NCBI GenBank assembly: GCA_945860385.1
Contig: CAMAQD010000002.1
Coordinates: 1 to 64,000, forward strand
Origin: Flavobacterium psychrophilum
GTDB lineage: Bacteria > Bacteroidota > Bacteroidia > Flavobacteriales > Flavobacteriaceae
Direction of reading: 5' to 3'
DNA: 64,000 nt
Below the pieces are notes generated by a model that had not been told where the DNA came from, did no database searches, and was given only the letters and a program-made list of their open reading frames with translations. Every line of letters starts with the position of its first letter. The first letter of the stretch is position 1. Of the stretch, positions 26,427-35,521 are shown in pieces. The translations under genes were made by a program, and so were the position numbers.

Positions 26427-27686
26427 TCATTCTTTTATTGTCATTTTAACCAATTCGATTTTTTTGTTGGTGGCTTCTTCGATGATAAAATGGTAGTTTC
26501 CAATGGTGATGATATCGCCTTTTAAAGGAATTTCTTTGGTTGAATCTACAATAAAACCACCCAGTGTTCCATAAGAATCACTTTCGGGAATATCCAATTT
26601 ATAGGTTTGATTTAAATACTCCACATCCAGTCGAGTTGAAAAAAGATAAACTCCTTCTTCTACCTCTTCCTCGGTTAATTCTTCATCCGAATCATGTTCA
26701 TCTTCAATTTCACCAAAAAGTTCTTCAACAATATCTTCGATGGTAATAATTCCGGAAGTTCCACCGTATTCATCGAGAACAACAGCAACGCTTTTTCTTT
26801 TTTTGGTCAGCAAATTCATTGCATCTTTTATAAAAATAGTTTCCGGAACAAATTCAACCGGAATTAATATTGTTTTGATGTTTTTAGGTTTTTTGAATAA
26901 ATCAAAAGAGTGTACATATCCAACAATATCATCGAGGGAATTGTTAAAAATTACAATTTTAGAATACCCCGTTTCAATAAACAATTCTTTCAATTCTGAA
27001 ATGGAATCGAATAGATCCAAAGCGACAAGTTCTGTTCTTGGGGTCATGATATCCCGTGCTTTGACCCCGGAAAAATCTAAAGCATTTTGAAAAATTTGAA
27101 TTTCAGAATCCATTTCATCGTTGTCTTCAACGGTGCTCATTTGTTCCGTAATATAATTCCCGAGTTCGGCTTTGCTGAAGTACAAAGGCACCTGATCGCC
27201 TTCGGTTTTGAAAAATTTTATTAAAACAAAATCGGAAACCCAGATAAAAAAAGAGGAAATAAAATAAAATAAGAGATAAAAAAGATAGGCCGGAAGAGCA
27301 AAATACTTCATTAATTTATTGGCATAAATCTGGAAGAAAACTTTGGGTAGAAACTCGGCTGTAATCAAAACAATTATGGTCGATATCAGGGTTTGAAGCA
27401 AAAGACTAAAAAATCCTGACAAATGAACCCCTAAATTCTCTATCCAAACCATTAATAAATCGCCCATAAAAAACCCATAAACGACCAATGCTATGTTGTT
27501 ACCAATTAGCATTGTAGCAATAAATTTAGACGGTTTATCGGTAAGTTTTGTAAGGATGTTTGAAATAAAATTATCCTGTTTTTTCTCTATTTCGAGATAA
27601 ATTTTATTGGATGAAACAAAGGCGATTTCCATTCCTGAAAAAAATGCACATAGTATTAGACACAATATGATAATACTAATTTCCAT
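26427..27686 (-). CDS. CNNM/CorC-type hemolysin-like membrane protein
   Basis: A 419-residue protein with a CNNM transmembrane domain (about 1-135; opening IIILCLILCAFFSGMEIAFVSS), two CBS repeats (about 200-320; RDIMTPRTELVALD and VLDEYGGTSGIITIEDIVEELFGEI) and a C-terminal CorC/HlyC domain (about 335-415; GTLGGFIV). The family is linked to divalent cation (Mg or Co) transport. The Flavobacterium gliding protein GldE has the same architecture, so this could be GldE or a paralogue. GldE often lies near gldD, which is not visible here, so no symbol is given. It is 3 bp from the upstream small membrane gene. Confidence 0.88.
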   Translation of the reverse strand: MEISIIILCLILCAFFSGMEIAFVSSNKIYLEIEKKQDNFISNILTKLTDKPSKFIATMLIGNNIALVVYGFFMGDLLMVWIENLGVHLSGFFSLLLQTLISTIIVLITAEFLPKVFFQIYANKLMKYFALPAYLFYLLFYFISSFFIWVSDFVLIKFFKTEGDQVPLYFSKAELGNYITEQMSTVEDNDEMDSEIQIFQNALDFSGVKARDIMTPRTELVALDLFDSISELKELFIETGYSKIVIFNNSLDDIVGYVHSFDLFKKPKNIKTILIPVEFVPETIFIKDAMNLLTKKRKSVAVVLDEYGGTSGIITIEDIVEELFGEIEDEHDSDEELTEEEVEEGVYLFSTRLDVEYLNQTYKLDIPESDSYGTLGGFIVDSTKEIPLKGDIITIGNYHFIIEEATNKKIELVKMTIKE

Positions 27687-27689
27687 AAA

Positions 27690-27884
27690 TTAGGGCTTAC
27701 TGTTTCTGTCTTCGAACTTTTTGGCAAATCTCCTTCTGAAGAAAAACATAAAAATAGAAAGGGCTGTAATTCCTAAAAAAAGATACGCCTGATCTTTTTC
27801 CTTATCCCAAATTTCGACAGCCCGAATGGCAAAAATGATTGCGGCTATTAAATATATATATGGAGTGTATTTTAAATATTTCAT
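27690..27884 (-). CDS. Small two-helix membrane protein, unknown function
   Basis: A 64-residue protein with two predicted membrane helices (about 8-24 and 34-50) and a basic tail FFRRRFAKKFEDR. It has no recognised family. It lies between lptC (18 bp) and the CNNM gene (3 bp) on the same strand, so it is likely an expressed member of this operon. Conserved small genes at this place are usual in Flavobacteriaceae, by my recollection only. Confidence 0.7.
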   Translation of the reverse strand: MKYLKYTPYIYLIAAIIFAIRAVEIWDKEKDQAYLFLGITALSIFMFFFRRRFAKKFEDRNSKP

Positions 27885-27902
27885 AGTTAATAAGAATTTA
27901 AT

Positions 27903-28457
27903 TTATTCGTCAGATTCAATTTCACCAGCGATTTTTTGTGAATTAATCACTTTAAAATCTTTGCTAAAATCGATTCCCTGACCGTTTGAAGTTCCTTTTG
28001 GGTCTGTAAATTTAAAGCTTTTTTCTGTAAAAAACCATTCGTTTTTTTGGTCAAAATACAATTGGTCTGTCTCCAGAATTTGTCCGTCTTGTGAAGTGAT
28101 TTTCACATTTCCTTTCAAATCAATAATATTTGTCGCTTTGTAAGATGTGGCAAAATCGGCCAGAATGATAGTTCTTTTGTTGTTTTTGTCGTATAAAGTA
28201 ACATCGATTCCCTTTGGAAAATCAGTAAACGGAAAAGCAACATTGGCATATTCCATCATTTTTGGACTCACCAAAATAGCGGTAATTCGACCAGAATCTG
28301 TATATTTTAAATTTATTTTTTCGGCTTCACCACTGGGCACAAACTCCGAGAAATTACTTTTTTGAACTTCTTTAAAATTACTTTCACATCCCAAAAAAAG
28401 TGTCACAGCAACAAGCATTGCAGCTAAACGGATGGAGTGTTTTTTTATAAAATTCAT
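27903..28457 (-). CDS. lptC: LPS export ABC transporter periplasmic protein LptC
   Basis: A 184-residue lipoprotein-like protein. The N-terminus MNFIKKHSIRLAAMLVAVTLFLGCES has a lipobox-like LFLGC, unlike the membrane-helix-anchored LptC of E. coli but normal for Bacteroidota. The rest is a beta-jellyroll: DSGRITAILVSPKMMEYANVA, a KGIDVTLYD strand, LADFATSYKATNIIDLKGNVKI and LETDQLYFD, typical of LptC/OstA-like folds. It passes lipopolysaccharide from LptBFG to the LptA bridge. The context with an outer-membrane protein and PpiD-like foldase supports an envelope role. Confidence 0.88.
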   Translation of the reverse strand: MNFIKKHSIRLAAMLVAVTLFLGCESNFKEVQKSNFSEFVPSGEAEKINLKYTDSGRITAILVSPKMMEYANVAFPFTDFPKGIDVTLYDKNNKRTIILADFATSYKATNIIDLKGNVKITSQDGQILETDQLYFDQKNEWFFTEKSFKFTDPKGTSNGQGIDFSKDFKVINSQKIAGEIESDE

Positions 28458-28504
28458 TTACGGCAGTGATTCAGATTAGAAAATTTTAATCCTTAATTTG
28501 ATTC

Positions 28505-29755
28505 TTAACGGAATTTACTTTTCACAAACCATTTATCGTTAAGCGAGAATCCTATGTTTAAGATGAGATAATTTTCCTGAACTAAATTATTTGAAGTGGT
28601 TCCTTTTTTTCCAAATTCAAAACCAACGTTCAAATTCGACAAAGAACCTGTAATAGGCAATCCAACACCCAAAGTCATCCCAACATCATTTATTGAGGTT
28701 GTATTCACCATAAGTCCAGTTTTTTCGTAAACAAAACCTCCTCGATACGTGATTCGCTTTGCATAACTGAAAAACGGATTTGTAGTAGGTGTGAAGTAAC
28801 CTCCAAAGCCATATCTTTGATATTTAGTGTACGTTACGTTATCTATAGTATTGTACGTATTATATAATTTACCAATATCCTGAAGCGCAACATCAGCTCC
28901 AAAAGCCCATTTTTTAGTGTTTCCAATACCCAAACCAAAAGACCATTTTTGTGGCAATTGCAAATCGGTTTTAGTAGTAATCGTAGGATAAGCATCAACA
29001 TCCGAATAATCAAAGTCTGAATTAATAGTAATCGTGCTTATTGTTCTGTCGTTGTTAGAAACTAAGGTACTTTTTGGAGTGTATGTCAAACTGCTAAAAA
29101 GTGTTATTTTATCTTTCAATTTGTATTGATACATCAACCCAAAATTAAGATTTAATCCTGTTAAATCCGTCACATTCAATTCACGAGATCCAATTGGCAC
29201 GAAAGGTATAAATTCTACACTATTGGTTTGAATTTTTCCAAAATTATAGTAAGCCGTTGCTCCAATACTTAAATTGGGCAATATTCTATAACCTGTTCCC
29301 AAAAAAACTCGATTCATACCACCCCAACCATTAAAACGCTTGCTGTTTTGAGAACCATCTTCGTAAATGTTTTCTATTTTGTATCCCACAGAAGAATAGG
29401 GAATTAAACCAAAACCGGCTCCGAATTTTCCAAGTGGAACTGCTAAAGCTAAATAATCCAAAGTGGTTCTTTTGGCCGTTGCACTAGATGTTCCTGATTT
29501 TTGTTTGGTACTGCTGCTACTTCCGGCAACTGTGAAATTGGTGAGTTTTAAGTTTCCATATCCTGCTGGATTCTGGAAATTTATCCTTGTGCTGTCTGGA
29601 ATCATTGATATTCCACCCATCGAGCGACTTTCTACATTCCCATTAAACCTAGCTTCTCCAATTCCATAAAACGAATATGGTGAAGAAGTACCCTCTTGCG
29701 AAAACGTAACTATTGACAACAATAAACAAGAGCTTATTAAAAATTTTTTAATCAT
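28505..29755 (-). CDS. FadL/OmpP1-like outer-membrane beta-barrel protein
   Basis: A 416-residue protein with a signal peptide (MIKKFLISSCLLLSIVTFSQ). The start, EGTSSPYSFYGIGEARFNGNVESRSMGG, followed by INFQNPAGYGNL, is typical of a Bacteroidota outer-membrane protein group related to FadL-type barrels. The remainder has alternating strands, ending in an aromatic F-x-R tail (KSKFR). It is a candidate transporter or structural outer-membrane protein; the ligand is unknown. It overlaps the coaX gene by 8 bp (29748-29755), a coupling seen between these genes in related genomes by my recollection, so expression is probably joint. Confidence 0.8.
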   Translation of the reverse strand: MIKKFLISSCLLLSIVTFSQEGTSSPYSFYGIGEARFNGNVESRSMGGISMIPDSTRINFQNPAGYGNLKLTNFTVAGSSSSTKQKSGTSSATAKRTTLDYLALAVPLGKFGAGFGLIPYSSVGYKIENIYEDGSQNSKRFNGWGGMNRVFLGTGYRILPNLSIGATAYYNFGKIQTNSVEFIPFVPIGSRELNVTDLTGLNLNFGLMYQYKLKDKITLFSSLTYTPKSTLVSNNDRTISTITINSDFDYSDVDAYPTITTKTDLQLPQKWSFGLGIGNTKKWAFGADVALQDIGKLYNTYNTIDNVTYTKYQRYGFGGYFTPTTNPFFSYAKRITYRGGFVYEKTGLMVNTTSINDVGMTLGVGLPITGSLSNLNVGFEFGKKGTTSNNLVQENYLILNIGFSLNDKWFVKSKFR

Positions 29756-30482
29756 TTTTGATTTTATTATGAAAAGTTTGATTCAAACTTTCAAGAAGGA
29801 AATTTGAATTGGCAAATATGGTATTTTTTAATCGTTTAGCCAAAAAAACTGAGTCTCCACCCGTTAAAATTATTATAAATTTTGAATATTGACCCTTAAA
29901 ATCGGCTATGAAACCGTCAATTTCATATACCAACCCATTTACGACTCCTGAATGAATGGATTCGGAAGTTGATTTGCCTTTAAAATGTTTCGGATTTTCC
30001 AGAGTCAGTAAGGGCAATTTTGCCGTATAATTATGTAAGGCTTCGTATCTTAATCGCAAGCCCGGCGAAATTGCTCCGCCAAGATAATTATCATTTTCGT
30101 CGATAAAATCGTAAGTTATACAAGTTCCTGCATCTATCACCAACCGATTTTGATTGGGAAATTGAAGCGTTGCACCTGCGGCTAAAACCATTCTGTCAAT
30201 ACCTAAAGTTTGGGGTGTTTCATAACAATTAACAAAAGGAAAAGGATCAGTTTGTGACACAAAATGAACATTTATAACCTCTTCAAATCCAATAAATGCC
30301 TGTTTTTCGACATCTGAAACCGAGGCTACGACTAAATGAGTTGTATTTTTATACTTTTCTAAAATATTTTGAATACTTTTTTGGAGTGCTATTTTTGGAA
30401 AAACAAAAGATTCTAAAAGGGTACTATCCTCAAAAACAGCGGCTTTAATTCTGGTATTCCCTACATCGACAGCTAGAATCAT
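29748..30482 (-). CDS. coaX: Type III pantothenate kinase
   Basis: A 244-residue enzyme that phosphorylates pantothenate in the first step of CoA synthesis. The three motifs of the ASKHA-fold CoaX family are visible: DVGNTRIKAAVFE (about 5-17), GIDRMVLAAGA (about 93-103) and VIDAGTCITYDFID (about 115-128), followed by GGAISPGLRLRYEAL. The length is usual. It is the first gene of the minus-strand run to the outer-membrane protein, lptC, CNNM and foldase genes. The start ATG at 30482 lies just downstream of the divergent tRNA promoter. Confidence 0.95.
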   Translation of the reverse strand: MILAVDVGNTRIKAAVFEDSTLLESFVFPKIALQKSIQNILEKYKNTTHLVVASVSDVEKQAFIGFEEVINVHFVSQTDPFPFVNCYETPQTLGIDRMVLAAGATLQFPNQNRLVIDAGTCITYDFIDENDNYLGGAISPGLRLRYEALHNYTAKLPLLTLENPKHFKGKSTSESIHSGVVNGLVYEIDGFIADFKGQYSKFIIILTGGDSVFLAKRLKNTIFANSNFLLESLNQTFHNKIKND

Positions 30483-30533
30483 AATTTAAATTTAACGATG
30501 CGAAGGTACGAATAGATTTTTTTTAATAATTGT

Positions 30534-30565
30534 TTTGTATAAATTAAAAATCATTCTATATTTGC
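30534..30565 (+). promoter_or_regulatory. Promoter of the tRNA-Phe gene
   Basis: TTTG (30534-30537), 20 nt, then TATATTTG (30558-30565), an exact TAnnTTTG. The tRNA begins 15 bp after the -7 element. Confidence 0.75.
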
Positions 30566-30580
30566 ACCCGCATTAGCAAG

Positions 30581-30653
30581 GTACCTTAGCTCAGATGGTA
30601 GAGCAATGGACTGAAAATCCATGTGTCCCTGGTTCGATCCCTGGAGGTACCAC
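30581..30653 (+). tRNA. tRNA-Phe (anticodon GAA)
   Basis: A 73-nt cloverleaf: acceptor GGTACCT pairs with AGGTACC, D-arm GCTC/GAGC, anticodon stem ATGGA/TCCAT around the loop CTGAAAA (anticodon GAA), and T-loop TTCGATC. The T-stem CCTGG/CCTGG has a central U-U mismatch. The discriminator is A and CCA is not encoded. A clear promoter and terminator frame it, so it is a single-gene transcript. Confidence 0.98.
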
Positions 30654-30655
30654 GA

Positions 30656-30683
30656 AACCCACTCAAACGAGTGGGTTTTTTGT
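30656..30683 (+). terminator. Terminator of tRNA-Phe
   Basis: AAACCCACTC (30656-30665), a 4-nt loop, GAGTGGGTTT (30670-30679), then more T. It starts 3 nt after the mature tRNA end and may also serve the convergent TPR gene. Confidence 0.88.
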
Positions 30684-30700
30684 TTTAATTTGTACGACAA

Positions 30701-31672
30701 TTAATTTTGCGAAATGTTATTATCTTTTAAAATCTGATTGAATTTTTCTTCTTTCCCCTGTTTTTTCATTTCTACATAAATAAGATTGATTAATTTTTCT
30801 GCGTCGGTTCTGTAGGGAGATTTAAGATAAATATACAAATTATAGGCCTTACACATATTTTCCAATCCTTTTTCATAGTCGTGCAAATTAATTGCATACA
30901 CATTTCCAATTCCATAGTAAATTTCTGGATTGTTCTTATCAATTTCTGCTAATTTACTATACGCTTCAATCGCTTTATTATATTCTTTTTTATGTTGATA
31001 AACTATCGCAATATTTTGCAAAGGCATCAATCCTTTTGGATCAATTTCCAATGACTTTTCATAACATTCAATTGCTTTGTCATAATTACTTAATTTTCTA
31101 AAACACACACCCAAATTATCCCAAGCAAAAGCAAATTCAGAATCTTCTTTTACAGCTTTTTCAAAATATTCAATTGCTTTTTTAAAATTTTCTTTTTCTG
31201 ATTGATCCATCCCTTTATTGTAGTATTCTATTGCTTTTTTATTATTAGAAAATGATTTTGCGCTTTGCTTTTCGGTAGCGGCTATTTTCTCTTTCACAGA
31301 AGCACAATTTTCCATCATAAAGCGTTCCATTTCAAAGTAATATTTTTTATATTCATCTGAATTTTCGTTTGTGTTAAAAGAAATATCAACTTGCTTCTTT
31401 ACGTCTTTCTCTGCTGCTTTTTCTTTTGATGTATCGATTTGCAATAGTTTTGAACCCAATTGATAAGCGCCAATTTGTTTGTCAATACATTCGCTAATAT
31501 CCATTGCAATTTCCTTTTCGGGACGATTGTAAGTAGGAATAGAATCGACACATTTACATCCGTTTTCTGCTAATTCCTTTAAAAGGGTCTGGGAGCCAAC
31601 CTTTTTTATTTCTTGCGAATTTCCTAAAGAATAGATTGAAAGAACAATTATAAGTAGAACTATTTTTTTCAT
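30701..31672 (-). CDS. Secreted/periplasmic TPR-repeat protein
   Basis: A 323-residue protein with a signal peptide (MKKIVLLIIVLSIYSLGNSQ). The first half (about 25-145) contains a Cys-bearing region (ENGCKCVDSIP, ISECIDKQI, MENCASV) that looks like a separate domain. From about 145 to 290 there are four or so tetratricopeptide repeats with the usual KAIEYFEKAVKEDSEFAFAW and KAIECYEKSLEIDPKGL pattern. It is probably a protein-protein interaction module in the periplasm. The partner is unknown. It stands alone between tRNA-Phe and ppdK. Confidence 0.78.
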   Translation of the reverse strand: MKKIVLLIIVLSIYSLGNSQEIKKVGSQTLLKELAENGCKCVDSIPTYNRPEKEIAMDISECIDKQIGAYQLGSKLLQIDTSKEKAAEKDVKKQVDISFNTNENSDEYKKYYFEMERFMMENCASVKEKIAATEKQSAKSFSNNKKAIEYYNKGMDQSEKENFKKAIEYFEKAVKEDSEFAFAWDNLGVCFRKLSNYDKAIECYEKSLEIDPKGLMPLQNIAIVYQHKKEYNKAIEAYSKLAEIDKNNPEIYYGIGNVYAINLHDYEKGLENMCKAYNLYIYLKSPYRTDAEKLINLIYVEMKKQGKEEKFNQILKDNNISQN

Positions 31673-31830
31673 TTTATTTGGGTTTTGTTGATTTTAGAAA
31701 ATGATATACTCATTTTGAGTTTTGAAAGAGTACGAAAGTTCTTTTTTATATTTATTAATACGATAGATCAAATTTAACCAATTAAAATTTACTTAAATTA
31801 CGGTTTCCCGTAAACGAGCTAATTTTTTTC

Positions 31831-31866
31831 CAAAAAAAAAACGGCAACCCTTTCAGGAAGCCGTCA
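31831..31866 (-). terminator. Terminator of ppdK
   Basis: ACGGC (31841-31845) pairs with GCCGT (31860-31864), with a further CC/GG pair inside. On the minus strand it is followed by a run of ten T (31831-31840). Confidence 0.75.
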
Positions 31867-31890
31867 TTCATTATAAATAAACAGGTTTTT

Positions 31891-34647
31891 TTATTTTTCC
31901 CTTGGAAATTGCAAAGCCGCTTGTGCTGCTGCTAATCTTGCAATTGGCACACGGAAAGGAGAACAACTTACATAGTTCATTCCGATTTTATGACAGAAAA
32001 CAACGCTTTCAGGGTCGCCACCGTGTTCACCACAAATACCAACTTTTAGATTTGGTTTGGTTTTACGGCCTCTTTCTACTCCAATTTTTATCAACTCGCC
32101 CACACCTTCCTGGTCAATGGTTTGGAACGGATCGTCTGGAAGAATTCCTAGGTCAAGATATTTAGGAAGGAATCCGCCAATATCATCACGGCTGAAACCA
32201 AAACTCATTTGTGTTAAATCATTAGTTCCAAAGCTGAAGAAATCAGCTTCTTCGGCCATACTGTCTGCTTTTAGAGCAGCACGAGGTATTTCAATCATTG
32301 TTCCGTATAAATAAGGTATTTTTTTAACACCTAATTTTTCACAAGTTTCTTTGTAAACGGCATCAACGATTGCTCTTTGATGTTTCAATTCGTTTTTCGA
32401 ACAAGTCACAGGAACCATAATTTCCGGCATTGCTTTTTTGCCTTCCTGAATCAACTCAGCCGATGCTTCGAAGATGGCTCTAATTTGCATTTCGGTGATT
32501 TCTGGATAACTAACTCCTAAACGAACACCTCTGTGTCCAAGCATTGGATTATTTTCGTGTAATGCAAGAACTCTTCGGTTCAAAACGCTCATACTAATTC
32601 CTAATTCTTTACTTAATTGAATCAATTTTTCTTTATCGTGAGGCACAAATTCGTGCAATGGTGGATCGAGTAAACGAATAGTTACCGGGAAACCACTCAT
32701 AACGCCCAATGTTCTTTTGATGTCTTTTTTCACATATACGAATAAACCGTTCAAAGCTTCTCTTCTTTCTTTTTCGGTTTTACTCACAATCATTTTGCGT
32801 AATAAAAATAAAGGTTGGTCACTTCCTTCGCCATAAAACATGTGCTCTGTGCGGAAAAGTCCAATTCCTTCGGCTCCAAATCTTGCGCCTTGTTCTGCAT
32901 CACCTGGAGTTTCGGCATTGGTACGAACGCCAATTACTTTGGTTTTGTCCACCAATTTCATTAGGTTTTTGTACGATTGATTTTTGTCTAAATCTACATC
33001 AACCAAATCCATACTTCCTAAATAAACCAATCCTTTTGTTCCGTCAAGACTCAACCAATCCCCTTCTTTGATGAAAGTTCCATCATTAGCTCTAAACGAT
33101 TTGGTTTCGCTGTTAATTTGAATGTCATTACAACCTACGATACAACATTTTCCCCAACCTCTGGCTACTAATGCTGCGTGAGATGTCATTCCTCCTTTGG
33201 TGGTCAAGATGGCTTGCGATTTGTGCATTCCGTCAACATCTTCCGGAGAGGTTTCTTCTCTTACCAAAATTACTTTTTCGCCACGGCTTGCCCATTCTAC
33301 AGCATCATTAGACGAGAAAACTACACGTCCTATTGCTCCACCTGGTCCAGCTGGCAATCCTTTAGCAACAGCTTTGGTTATTTTTTGAATTTCTGGATTT
33401 AACATTGGCAATAACAATTCGACTAATTGGTTTGGTCCTACTCTCATTACTGCAGTATTGGCATCAATTAATTTAGAATTGTACATATCGCTTGCAATTT
33501 TTACAGCTGCAACTCCATTACGTTTTCCGATTCGGCATTGCAACATATAGAGCGTTCCTTTTTCGATAGTAAACTCAATATCTTGCATGTCTTTGTAATG
33601 ATTCTCCAATCTGTTTTGAATTGCAAACAGTTGTTTATAAGCCACCGGCATTATTTCTTCTAAAGTAGGCAACAGTCTGCTGTGATCATTTTTAGATTTG
33701 TCATTTACCGGGGCTGGGGTTCTAATCCCTGCAACCACATCTTCCCCTTGAGCATTGATTAAGTATTCTCCATAAAAATAATCTTCTCCATTTCCTGGAT
33801 TTCTTGTAAAAGCAACACCTGTAGCACTAGAATCTCCCATATTTCCGAAAACCATGGCTTGCACATTTACTGCAGTTCCCCATTGGTGTGGAATATTTTC
33901 GATACGACGGTATTCGATAGCTCTTTTTCCCATCCAGCTGCTAAATACACCACCAATACTTCCCCATAATTGTTCGTTTGGATCTTCTGGAAACGGTTGA
34001 CCAAGAACTTTAATAATGGTAGCTTTAAATTCTTTTACCAATGCTTTTAACTCGGCAACTGTTAAATCAGTATCAAATTGATATCCTTGTTTGTGTTTTA
34101 CTTTTTCTAATTTTTCGTCTAATACTTTACGGATTCCTTTTCCGTCTTTAGGCTCAATTCCGGCGGCTTTTTCCATTACCACATCGGCATACATCATAAT
34201 CAAACGACGGTAAGCATCATAAGCAAAACGAGCATCACCCGATTGTTTAATTACCCCTTCGATGGTTTGTTCGTTGAGTCCAATATTCAAAACGGTATCC
34301 ATCATTCCAGGCATTGATTTTCTGGCTCCGGAACGTACAGAAAGCAATAAAGGATTGTTTACATCGCCAAATTTTTTGCCCATTATTTTTTCTACCGCTG
34401 CTAAAGCTTCTTTTGCTTGACCTTGAAGTTCAGCAGGATAGTTCTTTTTATTGTCGTAAAAGGCGGTACATACTTCGGTGGTGAGTGTATATCCTGGAGG
34501 AACAGGTAACATAAGATTAGGATGACCTGCCATTTCAGCAAGATTCGCTCCTTTTCCTCCTAATAAATTTTTCATTGATTCATTGCCATCAGCTTTGCCG
34601 CCACCAAAAGAGTAGACGTATTTTGGGGCTTTTGTTTCTTTTGCCAT
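31891..34647 (-). CDS. ppdK: Pyruvate, phosphate dikinase
   Basis: A 918-residue enzyme interconverting pyruvate + ATP + Pi and phosphoenolpyruvate + AMP + PPi. In Bacteroidota it offers PEP formation for gluconeogenesis, which fits the acetate/propionate genes next door, or PPi-linked glycolysis. The ATP-grasp domain is at about 1-350 (GGKGANLAEM, VRSGARKSMPGMMDTVLN). The swivelling phosphohistidine domain has TTKGGMTSHAALVARGWGKCCIVG (His about 487). The C-terminal PEP/pyruvate barrel (about 530-910) shows GLFRTEHMF, FGTNDLTQM and CGEHGGD with the catalytic Cys near 870. The length is usual and all motifs are intact. Confidence 0.96.
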   Translation of the reverse strand: MAKETKAPKYVYSFGGGKADGNESMKNLLGGKGANLAEMAGHPNLMLPVPPGYTLTTEVCTAFYDNKKNYPAELQGQAKEALAAVEKIMGKKFGDVNNPLLLSVRSGARKSMPGMMDTVLNIGLNEQTIEGVIKQSGDARFAYDAYRRLIMMYADVVMEKAAGIEPKDGKGIRKVLDEKLEKVKHKQGYQFDTDLTVAELKALVKEFKATIIKVLGQPFPEDPNEQLWGSIGGVFSSWMGKRAIEYRRIENIPHQWGTAVNVQAMVFGNMGDSSATGVAFTRNPGNGEDYFYGEYLINAQGEDVVAGIRTPAPVNDKSKNDHSRLLPTLEEIMPVAYKQLFAIQNRLENHYKDMQDIEFTIEKGTLYMLQCRIGKRNGVAAVKIASDMYNSKLIDANTAVMRVGPNQLVELLLPMLNPEIQKITKAVAKGLPAGPGGAIGRVVFSSNDAVEWASRGEKVILVREETSPEDVDGMHKSQAILTTKGGMTSHAALVARGWGKCCIVGCNDIQINSETKSFRANDGTFIKEGDWLSLDGTKGLVYLGSMDLVDVDLDKNQSYKNLMKLVDKTKVIGVRTNAETPGDAEQGARFGAEGIGLFRTEHMFYGEGSDQPLFLLRKMIVSKTEKERREALNGLFVYVKKDIKRTLGVMSGFPVTIRLLDPPLHEFVPHDKEKLIQLSKELGISMSVLNRRVLALHENNPMLGHRGVRLGVSYPEITEMQIRAIFEASAELIQEGKKAMPEIMVPVTCSKNELKHQRAIVDAVYKETCEKLGVKKIPYLYGTMIEIPRAALKADSMAEEADFFSFGTNDLTQMSFGFSRDDIGGFLPKYLDLGILPDDPFQTIDQEGVGELIKIGVERGRKTKPNLKVGICGEHGGDPESVVFCHKIGMNYVSCSPFRVPIARLAAAQAALQFPREK

Positions 34648-34995
34648 TTTATTAAATTTTATTTGTTTTATGTATTATTGTTATATTTCTTTCAAAGGTA
34701 TAGGCAATACCCCTATAAAAAAATGATAATTGTCATATTTAAAATTGCCCTTTTGGCTAATAAAAGAGCTATTGTAATAGATCTCAAGAAAAACTATTGG
34801 GCATCTGTAATTGAATTCCATTTTCATATAAATGCATTTTAGTTATCAATAATTTTACACATTTTTGGCTTTTAATTCTAAATCAATAACGTTTTGCCTA
34901 CAAAATTATGAACTCTATAAAAAATCAAACAAATTTTTATGAAATAAAAATTTATATAATTGCAAAATTACTATATTTATGCAAAATTTATATAT
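34648..34995. other. 348-bp divergent intergenic region
   Basis: Contains the minus-strand -7 element of ppdK (CAAAGGTA on plus, 34693-34700), a near-palindrome ATGATAATTGTCAT (34723-34736) upstream of it, and very AT-rich DNA before the InsA-like gene. I saw no gene and no inverted repeats marking a transposon. Confidence 0.7.
34693..34700 (-). promoter_or_regulatory. -7 element of the ppdK promoter
   Basis: TACCTTTG on the minus strand is an exact TAnnTTTG, 46 bp upstream of the ppdK start. No TTTG at -33 is seen; a 14-bp near-palindrome sits in that area instead, suggesting a regulator-dependent promoter. Confidence 0.55.
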
Positions 34996-35415
34996 ATGGA
35001 GATTTTATCCTGCCCAAAATGTCAAAACAATCATATAGTAAAAAGCGGTGTAATCAATAATAAACAAAGGTATTTATGCAAAAAATGCAATTACTTTTTC
35101 ACTGTAAACAAAATAGGAAAAAAGATAGATGATTACTATGTTACCAAAGCATTGCAACTGTATCTCGAAGGGCTGAGTTATAGAGAAATCGAGCGTATTA
35201 TTGGGGTTTCACACGTTACAATCAGCAATTGGGTAAGAACGTTTAACGTCAAGAAACCTTCACAAGCCAATTATCATCCCACCTATAAGATTTTTAACCA
35301 TTTAGAGTTGGTGGAATACATTAAAAACAAGGAATTACTTTCTGGAGCTGGGATGATAATTACTGAGCTTGGGGATAAGTTTATGCTCATAAAATGGGAA
35401 CGATTCAAAGATTAA
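34996..35415 (+). CDS. InsA-like zinc-ribbon/HTH protein, possibly a domesticated IS1-type regulator
   Basis: A 139-residue protein, taking the start MEILSCPKC (the ATG at 34960 only adds a tail of 12 residues). A zinc ribbon with CPKC (about 5-8) and CKKC (about 28-31) is followed by a helix-turn-helix LEGLSYREIERIIGVSHVTISNWVRTF (about 58-84). This is the architecture of IS1 InsA, which binds the IS ends and represses transposition. The C-terminal 55 residues are not InsB-like and there is no DDE catalytic domain, nor terminal repeats around. It sits 106 bp before the porin gene of the acetate module, on the same strand, so a regulator role is plausible. The alternative is an IS1 remnant. 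Confidence 0.7.
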   Translation: MEILSCPKCQNNHIVKSGVINNKQRYLCKKCNYFFTVNKIGKKIDDYYVTKALQLYLEGLSYREIERIIGVSHVTISNWVRTFNVKKPSQANYHPTYKIFNHLELVEYIKNKELLSGAGMIITELGDKFMLIKWERFKD

Positions 35416-35521
35416 CTATATCACTTTACATATAAATATATCAATATTTTTTTATTAAATAAATAATTAGACTTTGGCAGTGTTAAAACTAACCGCTTAA
35501 CTAACCAAATTCTAATTTATT

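Noticed and set aside
34960..35415. Intact IS1-type insertion sequence
   Set aside because: Only an InsA-like part is present; there is no InsB/DDE domain and no terminal inverted repeats or target duplications.
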